Origin: MGBC131033 sp910585655
GTDB lineage: Bacteria > Bacillota > Clostridia > Lachnospirales > Lachnospiraceae
Direction of reading: 5' to 3'
Assembly: GCA_949502025.1 (NCBI GenBank)
Contig: CATBCG010000014.1
Location: 1-17,481, forward strand
DNA length: 17,481 nucleotides
Shown: positions 1 through 6,730 of the stretch, piece after piece
Layout of the letters: every line of letters starts with the position of its first letter
How positions within the stretch are numbered: position 1 is the first letter of the stretch
The notes under the pieces: model-generated
Database searches by the model: none
What the model saw: the letters and a program-made list of their open reading frames with translations, nothing else
What the model was told of the DNA's origin: nothing
Translations under genes and position numbers: made by a program

Positions 1-65
1 CGCCCTTCTTCCTCGTGGAGGCGGACAATCTTCTTTTTAAATTCGGGGGTGTAATTTTGTGACAT
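1..65 (-). CDS. IS3-family transposase OrfA, N-terminal fragment (cut by window edge)
   Basis: Reading from 65 down to 1 gives about 21 residues beginning MSQNYTPEFKKKIVRLHEEE. This is the typical start of the helix-turn-helix OrfA subunit of IS3-family transposases, which binds the element's ends and is joined to the DDE-type OrfB by frameshifting. The start is supported by an AGAGGT ribosome binding site about 7 bases upstream. The gene runs off the left edge, so neither the rest of orfA nor orfB can be judged here, and whether the element is intact is unknown. The assignment rests on a short N-terminal stretch, but this stretch is distinctive for the family. Confidence 0.72.
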   Translation of the reverse strand, partial: MSQNYTPEFKKKIVRLHEEEG

Positions 66-121
66 AATGAATACCTCTTTCTTGTTATTTTTATTATATC
101 TCATTAGCCACTCCCGTTACA
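1..121 (-). mobile_element. Upstream end of an IS3-like insertion sequence (boundary approximate)
   Basis: The orfA start lies close to an expected IS terminus. On the minus strand the sequence beginning at 121 reads TGTAACGGGAGTGG, a TG-starting sequence compatible with an IS3-type terminal inverted repeat. The other end is outside the window, so neither the inverted repeat nor a target duplication can be confirmed. The inner boundary at 121 is inference; the presence of the transposase start is what is seen directly. Confidence 0.45.
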
Positions 122-122
122 A
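93..122 (-). promoter_or_regulatory. Putative promoter of the IS orfA
   Basis: On the minus strand a perfect TATAAT (98 to 93) lies 18 bases downstream of a TTGTAA box (122 to 117) and about 30 bases before the orfA start codon. The -35 box would overlap the presumed IS terminus, as is common for insertion sequences. Only sequence match and position support this. Confidence 0.45.
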
Positions 123-353
123 CTTTAGTATAGCACTTCATCAATATAAACGAGTACTCGTGTTGACTTCCCGTAAATTTATACGTCTGCTCTTCAAGAG
201 GAGGTAATCCATACTGCAGTCAGCCAGTATCGATGCGGGATATCGTATTTAATCATTTACAATTACACAAGAGAACCGGTTGTCTTGTTGTCATCCATTA
301 TATACCACTTCTTCTTTCTTGACTATTACAGAACTGGCAAGAACAAAAAATTT

Positions 354-605
354 TCATAGCTTGAAAGCAAGCTCCGGCTCTGGTATGTCTGCTTCATTGT
401 TGTTTGATTGATTGGGTTCCGTTTGAGAATCGTTTTCCTCTGGTTTCGCTTTTTCCTGCCTATCCTCTTTCGGTGTATTCTCCACCTGTGCCTTTTCCTT
501 TGGAGTATCTTTTCTTTTCATTCCACAGTATATAGCCTTCTTCTCGTATAATAAGTTTGTGTCAGAAAATTTAAATGGTGTATTTGATAAATATATCGAA
601 AGCAA
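354..605 (-). CDS. Doubtful small hypothetical protein (or remnant)
   Basis: The frame encodes 83 residues if read from a TTG codon at 605, or 55 residues if read from the internal ATG (MKRKDTPKEK). The C-terminal two thirds are hydrophilic and low-complexity, rich in Lys, Glu, Pro, Asp and Asn, with no cysteine cluster, membrane segment or known domain. There is no convincing ribosome binding site before the TTG. The frame stays open upstream through the ten-G run to a stop at 663-665, so it could be the tail of a broken or frameshifted gene. I do not recognise it. It may simply be a chance frame in AT-rich DNA. Confidence 0.2.
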   Translation of the reverse strand: MLSIYLSNTPFKFSDTNLLYEKKAIYCGMKRKDTPKEKAQVENTPKEDRQEKAKPEENDSQTEPNQSNNNEADIPEPELAFKL

Positions 606-690
606 ATAGGATATAAGAAAATTTTTGGGGGGGGGGCAATGCAGACAGGCAGTTACAAAAAATTACCATTATAATTTTATCAAAGAGTTT

Positions 691-697
691 CATACTA
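691..697 (+). promoter_or_regulatory. Candidate sigma-G-like -10 element for the SASP gene
   Basis: CATACTA matches the forespore sigma-G -10 consensus (CATnnTA type) and lies about 65 bases before the SASP start codon, which fits a gene expected to be forespore-specific. I see no good match to the sigma-G -35 element at 17-18 bases upstream, so the call rests on the -10 box and the identity of the downstream gene. Confidence 0.35.
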
Positions 698-762
698 ATA
701 GCAGGATAAGCAGTAAAGATGCAGTATCCAAACAACGAGAAAAATTTTGGAGGTGAATAGAC

Positions 763-972
763 ATGGCAAGTAACACAACAGGAAGAATGGAAGTTCCAGA
801 GGCAAAAGAGGCAATGGACCGTTTTAAAATGGAAGTTGCAGGCGAGATTGGAGTTCCGTTAAAGGCTGGTTATAACGGCGATTTGACAAGCGCTCAGAAT
901 GGTTCTGTCGGCGGCGAGATGGTTCGCCAGATGATCAAGAAGCAGGAAGAGTCTATGGCAGGACGTCAGTAA
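763..972 (+). CDS. Alpha/beta-type small acid-soluble spore protein (SASP)
   Basis: This 69-residue protein belongs to the family that coats forespore DNA, shifts it toward an A-like form, protects it from UV and chemical damage, and is degraded on germination to supply amino acids. The family signature is clear. Residues 24-31 (EVAGEIGV) correspond to the region cut by the germination protease GPR. The C-terminal half carries the hallmark LTSAQNGSVGGEMVRQMI, close to the usual LTxxxNGxVGGxMVxxM motif. The length is typical. The start is fixed by a GGAGGTG ribosome binding site about 7 bases upstream. It is monocistronic, with its own terminator directly downstream. It shows that the host is a spore former. 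Which of the several SASP paralogues this is cannot be told. Confidence 0.95.
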   Translation: MASNTTGRMEVPEAKEAMDRFKMEVAGEIGVPLKAGYNGDLTSAQNGSVGGEMVRQMIKKQEESMAGRQ

Positions 973-1005
973 GACAATATGCTTTTTATAAAGCAGAAAA
1001 GAAAA

Positions 1006-1048
1006 GCGGCTGCTGTACCTGAACTATTCAGGGCAGGAGCCGTTTTTT
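1006..1048 (+). terminator. Intrinsic terminator after the SASP gene
   Basis: A GCGGCT...GGAGCCG stem with an inner CCTGAAC/TTCAGG hairpin is followed by six T (1043-1048), 34 bases after the SASP stop. The T tract is also the left end of the palindromic repeat at 1044-1091. Confidence 0.75.
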
Positions 1049-1156
1049 GTATCATTAGGAAAGTTCTCTAAACTTCCCTATGATACAAAAAGCCCTCCGG
1101 GCGGGGGAACGCATTCATGCGCTTACGCACCTTCGCGCGAATGGAAGATGTTGCCG
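1044..1156. repeat. Palindromic dispersed repeat, copy A
   Basis: The unit begins with a near-perfect inverted repeat: left arm 1044-1065, 5-base loop CTCTA, right arm 1071-1091. The arms contain GTATCAT(T)AGGAAAGTT and AACTTCCCTATGATAC. It continues with AAGCCCTCCGGGCGGG, a variable GC-rich hairpin segment, and ends in ATGGAAGATGTTGCCG (1141-1156). The same components occur in the same order and orientation at 10413-10505. The arms end in T and A runs, so an RNA hairpin from either strand could act as a terminator. No coding potential is seen. It resembles a small non-autonomous or extragenic palindromic repeat; the family is not one I can name. Confidence 0.85.
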
Positions 1157-1178
1157 TCCGGCAACCGCGTTCGGCGCG

Positions 1179-1205
1179 AGAGTCCGGCTTGCCGGACTCT
1201 TTTTT
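1179..1205 (+). terminator. Perfect hairpin with T tract, terminator-like
   Basis: AGAGTCCGGC (1179-1188) and GCCGGACTCT (1191-1200) form a perfect 10-bp stem with a TT loop, followed by five or more T. It has the form of a strong intrinsic terminator. It sits downstream of repeat copy A and has no gene of its own, so it may be part of the repeat array. The core AGTCCGGCTTGCCGGA is also found in the terminator at 10383-10417. Confidence 0.65.
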
Positions 1206-1360
1206 AGATGATAGGAAAGTCCTTCGCTGCAGGCGGTATTTCTGCTAGCCAATTCCTATAAAATATGGTAGACTAAAACTAACCGCTGCTGTGAGACGCC
1301 GGATTGCGTTTTAAACGACAACAGAAGCAAAAAAATAGAAAAGGCTGGAGGTATATGGAT
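1206..1360. other. Leader region of the aldo/keto-reductase-like gene
   Basis: The segment 1211-1259 is bounded by ATAGGAAA and TTCCTAT, a weak echo of the palindromic repeat. No convincing -35/-10 pair is visible, although the TATAAA at 1257-1262 could be part of one. The GGAGG ribosome binding site at 1347-1351 precedes the start at 1361. Confidence 0.35.
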
Positions 1361-2506
1361 ATGAGGTACAGAGAATTAGGAATGACCGGAATGAAAGTCA
1401 GTGAAATCGGTTTGGGGGGAGAATGGCTGGAACGCCATAATACAGAGGAAACAAAGGCGGTAATCGAACGCTGCGCGCAGCATGGAATAAACATTTTGGA
1501 TTGCTGGATGTCAGAACCAAAGGTTCGTTCTAACATTGGAGCGGCGATAGAGGGAAAGCGGAAAGAGTGGATTATCCAGGGGCATATCGGTTCTACCTGG
1601 CAAAATGGTCAATATGTACGGACACGGGAAATCGAAAAAGTAAAAGAAGCGTTTGAAGATTTGCTTGTACGGCTGCGGACGGATTATGTAGATTTGGGGA
1701 TGATTCATTTTGTAGACGAGGCGGCAGAGTTTGAGCGGCTTATGGCAGGCGGAGATTATATAGACTATGTAAGAGAACTCAAAAGGACAGGAAAGATTCG
1801 GGAAATCGGTCTGAGTACGCACAATCCGGCAGTAGCGAAAATGGCAGCTATGCATGGAGAAATCGCTATGATTTTATTTAGTGTCAATCCTGCCTTTGAT
1901 TTGCTTCCGGCTACGGAAGATCTCAATCAATACTTTGCCGATCGCTATGACGAAACATTAGGCGGGATTGCACCGGAACGAGAAGAACTTTACCGGATTT
2001 GCGAACAGCGGGGGGTGGGGATTACCGTGATGAAGGGCTATGCAGGCGGACGACTGTTTTCGGCACAGACCTCACCATTTGGTGTGGCGTTGACCCCTGT
2101 TCAGTGTCTGCATTATGCTCTGACCAGACCAGGTGTAGCCAGTGTGATGACAGGTTGTGAAACACCGGAGCAGGTAGAGGCTGCCGTCGCTTATGAAACT
2201 GCCTCCGAAGAGGAAAAGAATTATGCCAGCGTCTTAGCCGACGCGCCGCATCATGCATATTCCGGTCAATGTACGTATTGCGGGCATTGCGCGCCGTGTC
2301 CGGTACAGATCGATATCGCGATGGTCAACAAGCTTTATGATTTGGCAGCCATGCAGGAGGAGGTTCCGGCAACGGTACGGGCGCATTATCAGCAACTATC
2401 CGTTCAGGCAGACGCTTGTATTGGCTGTAGAAGCTGCGAGGAGCGATGCCCGTTTGGCGTGGCGGTAGCAGAACGGATGGGAAAGACGAGGGAGTTGTTT
2501 GCGTAA
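1361..2506 (+). CDS. Aldo/keto-reductase-like protein with C-terminal 2x[4Fe-4S] domain
   Basis: This 381-residue protein has an N-terminal AKR (beta/alpha)8 barrel: MRYRELGMTGMKVSEIGLGG at 1-20, DLGMIHFVD around 111-119. It ends in a ferredoxin-like domain with C304-x2-C307-x2-C310-x2-C313-P and C353-x2-C356-x2-C359-x3-C363-P. AKR-ferredoxin fusions are a known oxidoreductase type, expected to be cytosolic. Unusually, the catalytic tetrad is incomplete: Asp47 and His116 are in place, but the DTAxxYGxSE region reads DCWMSE with no Tyr, and the usual Lys of the IATK motif is replaced in IIQGHIGS. It may therefore not be an ordinary NAD(P)H reductase. The start at 1361 was chosen because GGAGG at 1347-1351 is 9 bases upstream; ATGs at 1355 and 1304 fit worse. 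A 44-base gap to the glycosidase gene suggests co-transcription. Its substrate is unknown. Confidence 0.85.
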   Translation: MRYRELGMTGMKVSEIGLGGEWLERHNTEETKAVIERCAQHGINILDCWMSEPKVRSNIGAAIEGKRKEWIIQGHIGSTWQNGQYVRTREIEKVKEAFEDLLVRLRTDYVDLGMIHFVDEAAEFERLMAGGDYIDYVRELKRTGKIREIGLSTHNPAVAKMAAMHGEIAMILFSVNPAFDLLPATEDLNQYFADRYDETLGGIAPEREELYRICEQRGVGITVMKGYAGGRLFSAQTSPFGVALTPVQCLHYALTRPGVASVMTGCETPEQVEAAVAYETASEEEKNYASVLADAPHHAYSGQCTYCGHCAPCPVQIDIAMVNKLYDLAAMQEEVPATVRAHYQQLSVQADACIGCRSCEERCPFGVAVAERMGKTRELFA

Positions 2507-2550
2507 TTGCGGTCTAAAAACATATATCAACGAATAAAGGAGAAACGAGC

Positions 2551-4533
2551 ATGAAATTGATACCAACCCCTAAAAAAGTCACAACAACCTCAGACGGAGG
2601 CAGCCTAACGCTTTCCTATACCGGGGAAATTTGTCTGGAGGGAAGCTGTCTGGCGGCAGATTATGAGGCAGCTAAGTTTCTACAGGAGGCGATTAAAAAA
2701 CATCTGGGTTTTTCCTGGGGGATAACCAGGCAAGGCAAAGGTGATAGTCAAAACTTTGACAACTTTATTCTAAACCAGGGATTTACAGAAAAAATCAGAT
2801 TGAGAAATCGGGGAAACAAGAAAGAAGGGTTGCCTGCCTCTCTTTGCCGGAAGGAGGATCGGATAGAGGCATATGAGCTGCATATCCAGGAGAAGGGCAT
2901 AGAGATCGCAGGAGAAAGCAGCGCCGGGCTTTGGTATGGGGTACAGACCTTTTGCCAGTTGCTGCAAAGCGAAGGAGCCGTGCTGCCGTTTGTTTTGATA
3001 GAGGATGAGCCGGAAATCCAAAACCGCGGGTTTTACCATGACGTAACAAGAGGGCGGATTCCAAAGCTGGAGGAGTTAAAGCGTCTGGTGGATAAAATGG
3101 CGTATTATAAGTTAAACCAGCTTCAGCTTTATGTCGAACACAGCTTTTTATTTCAAGGGTTCAGCGAGGTATGGCGGGACGATACGCCGCTGACGGCAGA
3201 GGATATTTTAGAACTGGATCAGTATTGTGCGAAACGGCATATTGAACTGGTACCGTCGCTTTCGAGCTTTGGGCATTTATATAAAGTATTAAGCACCAAG
3301 ACATACGCCGAGCTTTGCGAGCTGCCGGATTCGGATAAGGCAGAGTTTTCCTTTCCAGGGAGGATGGCACATCATACGGTAGATGTGAGCAACCACCGCA
3401 GCTTTGAATTGGTAAAGCAAATGATCGAAGAATTCCTGCCGCTGTTTTCCTCCAGGCATTTTAATCTCTGTGCAGACGAAACCTTTGATCTCGGCACTGG
3501 AAAGAGCCGTGGCACTGAAGGGAGCCATAGCACCGAAGACATAGAGAAAGAGGACGAACGCGCCTGGAAGCAGCGGCTGTATATGGGCTTTTTGAAAAAA
3601 ACCTGCCAGCTTATCGTCAGCCATGACCGGATTCCGATGTTCTGGGGAGATATTATCTGTGATTTCCCGGAAGCGGTACAGGAATTGCCGGAAGGAACGA
3701 TATGCCTAAACTGGGGCTATGCGCCGAACCAGAGTGAAGATGGGATTCGGGCATTGGCAGAGGCAGGAGCCATACAATATGCGTGTCCGGGGGTACAGGG
3801 CTGGAATAATCTGGTCAATGACAATCAGGGAGCCTATGAAAATATCAAGCGGATGTGTCAGTATGCGTGCCGGTATGGCGCGGTGGGTGTGTTAAATACG
3901 GACTGGGGTGATTTTGGGCATATCAATCATCCGGATTTTTCTACGGTAGGGATGATTTATGGCGCAGCTTTTTCCTGGAACCCGGAGATTCCCGATCGGG
4001 AGGTTATAAATCCGCTGATTTCTGTTCTGGAGTATGGAGATCGCAGCGGACGTTTTGTAGATTTGGTGTCCGAGCTGCATGGCTGCAGCGTATTTTCCTG
4101 GTTTTTTGCAGTGATATGGAAAGAAACTAGACAGGGGTTACTCTCTGGCAGCCATCCATGGTTTTCTCTGGATCGAGTGAAGTGGGATCGGCTGGAGGAG
4201 GCAAAGGATCGGCTGGCTGGGCTAAAAGAGCAGCTTTACCAGATGCCGCAAGAGCTGTCTGAGAGCAATAGAAGCAGGATATATGCGTATCTGCTGGCAG
4301 CAGAGGGAATCCACTTGTGGAACCAGGTCGGAGAGGTCGTACGCTATCGACAGAGCCAGGAAGAGGCGGGGATTATGGATTTGAGTCTGCACCGGGAATA
4401 TCCGTTGGCAGAGGAGCTAGAGCATTGGTATCAACGTTATAAAGAGCTGTGGCGTACGGTCAGCCGGGAATCGGAGTTGTACCGGATCAGTGAAGTAATC
4501 GCCTGGTATGGGGATTATCTAAGGGAGCGATAA
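2551..4533 (+). CDS. GH20-like beta-N-acetylhexosaminidase family protein (first of two)
   Basis: This 660-residue protein has a GH20b-like N-terminal domain (about 1-150, including GLWYGVQTFCQLLQ) and a GH20-type barrel starting at RGFYHDVTRGRIP (159-171). The candidate catalytic pair is Asp309-Glu310 in LCADETFDLGTGKS, the place where GH20 enzymes carry their Asp-Glu pair for substrate-assisted hydrolysis. WGD and LNWGY further on supply likely substrate-stacking tryptophans. The motif differs from the classic GGDE, so this is a divergent branch and the substrate cannot be assigned beyond a probable N-acetylhexosaminide. There is no signal peptide, so it is presumably cytoplasmic. A hydrophilic Ser/Glu/Asp-rich insertion follows the motif (about 319-336). 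The ribosome binding site is AAGGAGAA. The stop is one base before the next start. It is clearly but distantly paralogous to the protein at 8415-10319. Confidence 0.8.
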   Translation: MKLIPTPKKVTTTSDGGSLTLSYTGEICLEGSCLAADYEAAKFLQEAIKKHLGFSWGITRQGKGDSQNFDNFILNQGFTEKIRLRNRGNKKEGLPASLCRKEDRIEAYELHIQEKGIEIAGESSAGLWYGVQTFCQLLQSEGAVLPFVLIEDEPEIQNRGFYHDVTRGRIPKLEELKRLVDKMAYYKLNQLQLYVEHSFLFQGFSEVWRDDTPLTAEDILELDQYCAKRHIELVPSLSSFGHLYKVLSTKTYAELCELPDSDKAEFSFPGRMAHHTVDVSNHRSFELVKQMIEEFLPLFSSRHFNLCADETFDLGTGKSRGTEGSHSTEDIEKEDERAWKQRLYMGFLKKTCQLIVSHDRIPMFWGDIICDFPEAVQELPEGTICLNWGYAPNQSEDGIRALAEAGAIQYACPGVQGWNNLVNDNQGAYENIKRMCQYACRYGAVGVLNTDWGDFGHINHPDFSTVGMIYGAAFSWNPEIPDREVINPLISVLEYGDRSGRFVDLVSELHGCSVFSWFFAVIWKETRQGLLSGSHPWFSLDRVKWDRLEEAKDRLAGLKEQLYQMPQELSESNRSRIYAYLLAAEGIHLWNQVGEVVRYRQSQEEAGIMDLSLHREYPLAEELEHWYQRYKELWRTVSRESELYRISEVIAWYGDYLRER

Positions 4534-4534
4534 G

Positions 4535-6604
4535 ATGAAAAAAGGCAGAACGTTGCGACGTTGGCAGCTTTCCTATGTGGCGATTTTGCTGCTGCCGTTG
4601 GTGTTTGGCTGCGTGATTTACTTCCATTCGCTTTCGACGATTCAAAAAGAAACCAAAGAACTGCAGTATCAGCTTTTGCTGCAGGATGAAACCGTGTTAC
4701 GGCATGTGCTGGAGCAGCTCCGAAAGGAAGGAACGGAGCTGCTCCATAGCAGTTATGTAAAAAGCCTGGCAGTGCCGGATCTGGAACCGGAGTTTGAACG
4801 GGATCGCCTGGGAATGGTACAAAATCTGTTGCAGGATCGATTATCTGTCGGAGAGGCGCTCTCCAATGCGTATCTGTTTTATCCTCAGAGAAATTTAATC
4901 GTAGGAAGTCGTGTGAGCTTTCGGATGACAGAGGAAATGTGGGTACAGGAGGACTTATATCTTGCCGATCCGGCAGTCAAGGCGATTATGGAGGAAAATC
5001 CGTATAACCGGCTGTATTTTTTACAGGGGACAAAATCCGACGCGTTGGCATACAGTCTTTCCGGGAATTATAAAGAAGCCTTTTGGGAGCAGAATGTAGT
5101 GCTGCTCTGTTTTTTAAATAAATCCTGGCTGTCCGGGCAGTTTCCGGATATGGATACAGCGGTACTTTTACAGACCAGAGACGGGGAGATCCGAAAAATC
5201 GGCGGTGGGATAGAGGAGGAAGAGGACTGGAGCGCCTTTGACGTAAAGGAGGAGGCGTTAATACACAAAAAAGGTTATGCAGTTTTAAAAGAGGAATTGC
5301 CGGAATATCAGCTTTCTTTATTTTGTATCAGAAGAGACACCGTGTTCCGGCAGGAGCTTTTGATAGGAATAGGAATCCTTGCCGCTTATATCGCTGCTTC
5401 TTTGGGTGTGGGACTGTCGCTTTCTTCGTATTTGTCCAAACGGAATTACAAGCCGGTGGACGATCTGCTAAAGCTGATCAGACAAGGAGCTTCCGGTGGG
5501 GAACGGGGAGAACAGGAGGATGAATTTGAGCTAATCCGAAACCGTCTCCAAAGGCTGCTAAAGGGCTATGAGCAGAAGGCGGAAGAGAGCTTCCGACAGG
5601 AACGGCAGATACAGGACGCGCAGGTAGGACGGTTTTTATTGGGTCAGAGGAATAAATACACGAGCTTGGATCAGGAGGAATGGGAACGGCTAAAGCAGGT
5701 ATTGCCAAACGAGTATTACAGTGTGGTACAATTTGATTTTGAAGAAGTAGAGGAAGCGTTGCTTGGGGAGCAGCTCAATGAGGAAAGTATGGAGCTTTTG
5801 TATTTTATTGTGCAGAATGTGGCAGGTGATGTTTTATCGGAGCAATATCCGTTTTTAAGCGGCAGCTTAGGCGGTTATGAATATCTGATTTTAAATGGCG
5901 CCGACAAACCGGAACCATTTGCTGCTAAAATCAAAGAGCGGATAGAGGAAATCATTACCTTTTTACGGCAGACATATGGATTTCGGATTTGCGCCAACAT
6001 CAGCCAAGTCGGAACTTGTCTGGCAGATGTGGAAGAGGGGTATCGTCAGGTACGTCGTTTGAACGAATACCGGAATTATATCGGAACTCCTTATAGCGTA
6101 CTTTCCTATGAAATGCTGGAACAGGAAGTGAAGGAACCGGAGGCAAAGAGAAAGGCAGAGTCGGAACCAGAGATAAAAAAGGAAACAGAAGGAAAGACAG
6201 AGGGGGAGAACCAGAGGGAGCGAAAAGAGCGGAAAAGCCCGATGGCGCGGAAAGGATCCGTTGACGAGACGATAGAGCAGATTCAGGACTGGCTGTCGTC
6301 GCATTACAACGAACAGCAGCTAACCGTCGCGGTAGTGGCAGAGCAATTTTCTTTGAATCTGACGTATCTTTCCAGAATCTTCAAACAAAAAACCGGTACC
6401 GGTGTACTGGATTATATCAATCAGCTTCGTGTAGAACGGGCAAAGGAGCTGCTGCAAGAAGGGCTTACGGTGAAGGCAGCAGCAGAGGAGGTAGGCTACT
6501 ATACTGTGCGTCCCCTGATGCGCGCGTTCCGGGAACAAGTCGGCATGACACCGGGGGAATATGCAAAGATTCAGGCAGAAAAAGGGCGGATTTCCGGGCT
6601 ATAG
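4535..6604 (+). CDS. Membrane-anchored AraC-family transcriptional regulator
   Basis: This 689-residue protein has two membrane segments (about 12-33 and 275-298) enclosing an extracellular region of about 240 residues that looks like a Cache-type sensor. A cytoplasmic middle region follows, then a highly charged Lys/Glu linker (about 531-575), and a C-terminal AraC/XylS double helix-turn-helix (about 577-683, including NLTYLSRIFKQKTG and MTPGEYAKIQ). This architecture is common in Firmicutes next to carbohydrate uptake genes, where the protein senses an external ligand and activates its neighbours. Here it sits between a GH20-like enzyme and a solute-binding protein. It starts one base after the upstream stop with AGGGAG 7 bases before, so translation is probably coupled. 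The second HTH has GYYTVRPLMRAF where GYSDxxYFSRxF is usual. The ligand and DNA targets are unknown. Confidence 0.9.
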   Translation: MKKGRTLRRWQLSYVAILLLPLVFGCVIYFHSLSTIQKETKELQYQLLLQDETVLRHVLEQLRKEGTELLHSSYVKSLAVPDLEPEFERDRLGMVQNLLQDRLSVGEALSNAYLFYPQRNLIVGSRVSFRMTEEMWVQEDLYLADPAVKAIMEENPYNRLYFLQGTKSDALAYSLSGNYKEAFWEQNVVLLCFLNKSWLSGQFPDMDTAVLLQTRDGEIRKIGGGIEEEEDWSAFDVKEEALIHKKGYAVLKEELPEYQLSLFCIRRDTVFRQELLIGIGILAAYIAASLGVGLSLSSYLSKRNYKPVDDLLKLIRQGASGGERGEQEDEFELIRNRLQRLLKGYEQKAEESFRQERQIQDAQVGRFLLGQRNKYTSLDQEEWERLKQVLPNEYYSVVQFDFEEVEEALLGEQLNEESMELLYFIVQNVAGDVLSEQYPFLSGSLGGYEYLILNGADKPEPFAAKIKERIEEIITFLRQTYGFRICANISQVGTCLADVEEGYRQVRRLNEYRNYIGTPYSVLSYEMLEQEVKEPEAKRKAESEPEIKKETEGKTEGENQRERKERKSPMARKGSVDETIEQIQDWLSSHYNEQQLTVAVVAEQFSLNLTYLSRIFKQKTGTGVLDYINQLRVERAKELLQEGLTVKAAAEEVGYYTVRPLMRAFREQVGMTPGEYAKIQAEKGRISGL

Positions 6605-6632
6605 AAAAAAATCATACATGCAAAAAGAGGCT

Positions 6633-6662
6633 ATTTTGTTCTGATTTATTTCTTGCTATACT
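6633..6662 (+). promoter_or_regulatory. Putative extended -10 promoter for the solute-binding protein gene
   Basis: TGCTATACT (6654-6662) is an extended -10 box, with a weak TTTTGT -35 about 17 bases upstream (6634-6639). It lies in the 126-base gap before the lipoprotein gene, the largest gap within the cluster, so that gene and the second GH20-like gene may have their own start of transcription. I did not see a clear operator. Confidence 0.4.
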
Positions 6663-6730
6663 AAGCTCGTCGGCAGAGAAAGCCAGTAATAAAATGCAGC
6701 GATAAGCAGCAAGAAAGAGAGGAAATCAGA

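Larger units (their letters stand above)
122..762. other. Mostly non-coding stretch between IS end and spore gene
   Basis: This roughly 640-base stretch is AT-rich and holds no recognisable gene. It contains one doubtful minus-strand reading frame (354-605), a run of ten G at 627-636, and the candidate spore promoter at 691-697. I found no tRNA, riboswitch or CRISPR-like structure in it. Positions 122-353 look like decayed or plain intergenic sequence. Confidence 0.5.

Noticed and set aside
1044..1205. CRISPR array or integron-type attC sites
   Set aside because: There are no regularly spaced identical repeats with unique spacers, no cas genes and no integrase; the hairpins differ in sequence and size.
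1304..1360. Longer N-terminus for the AKR-like protein starting at 1304 or 1355
   Set aside because: The added residues are Lys/Arg-rich and unlike the family start. The GGAGG at 1347-1351 is 9 bases from the ATG at 1361 and only 3 from the one at 1355, and it would lie inside the coding sequence if 1304 were used.
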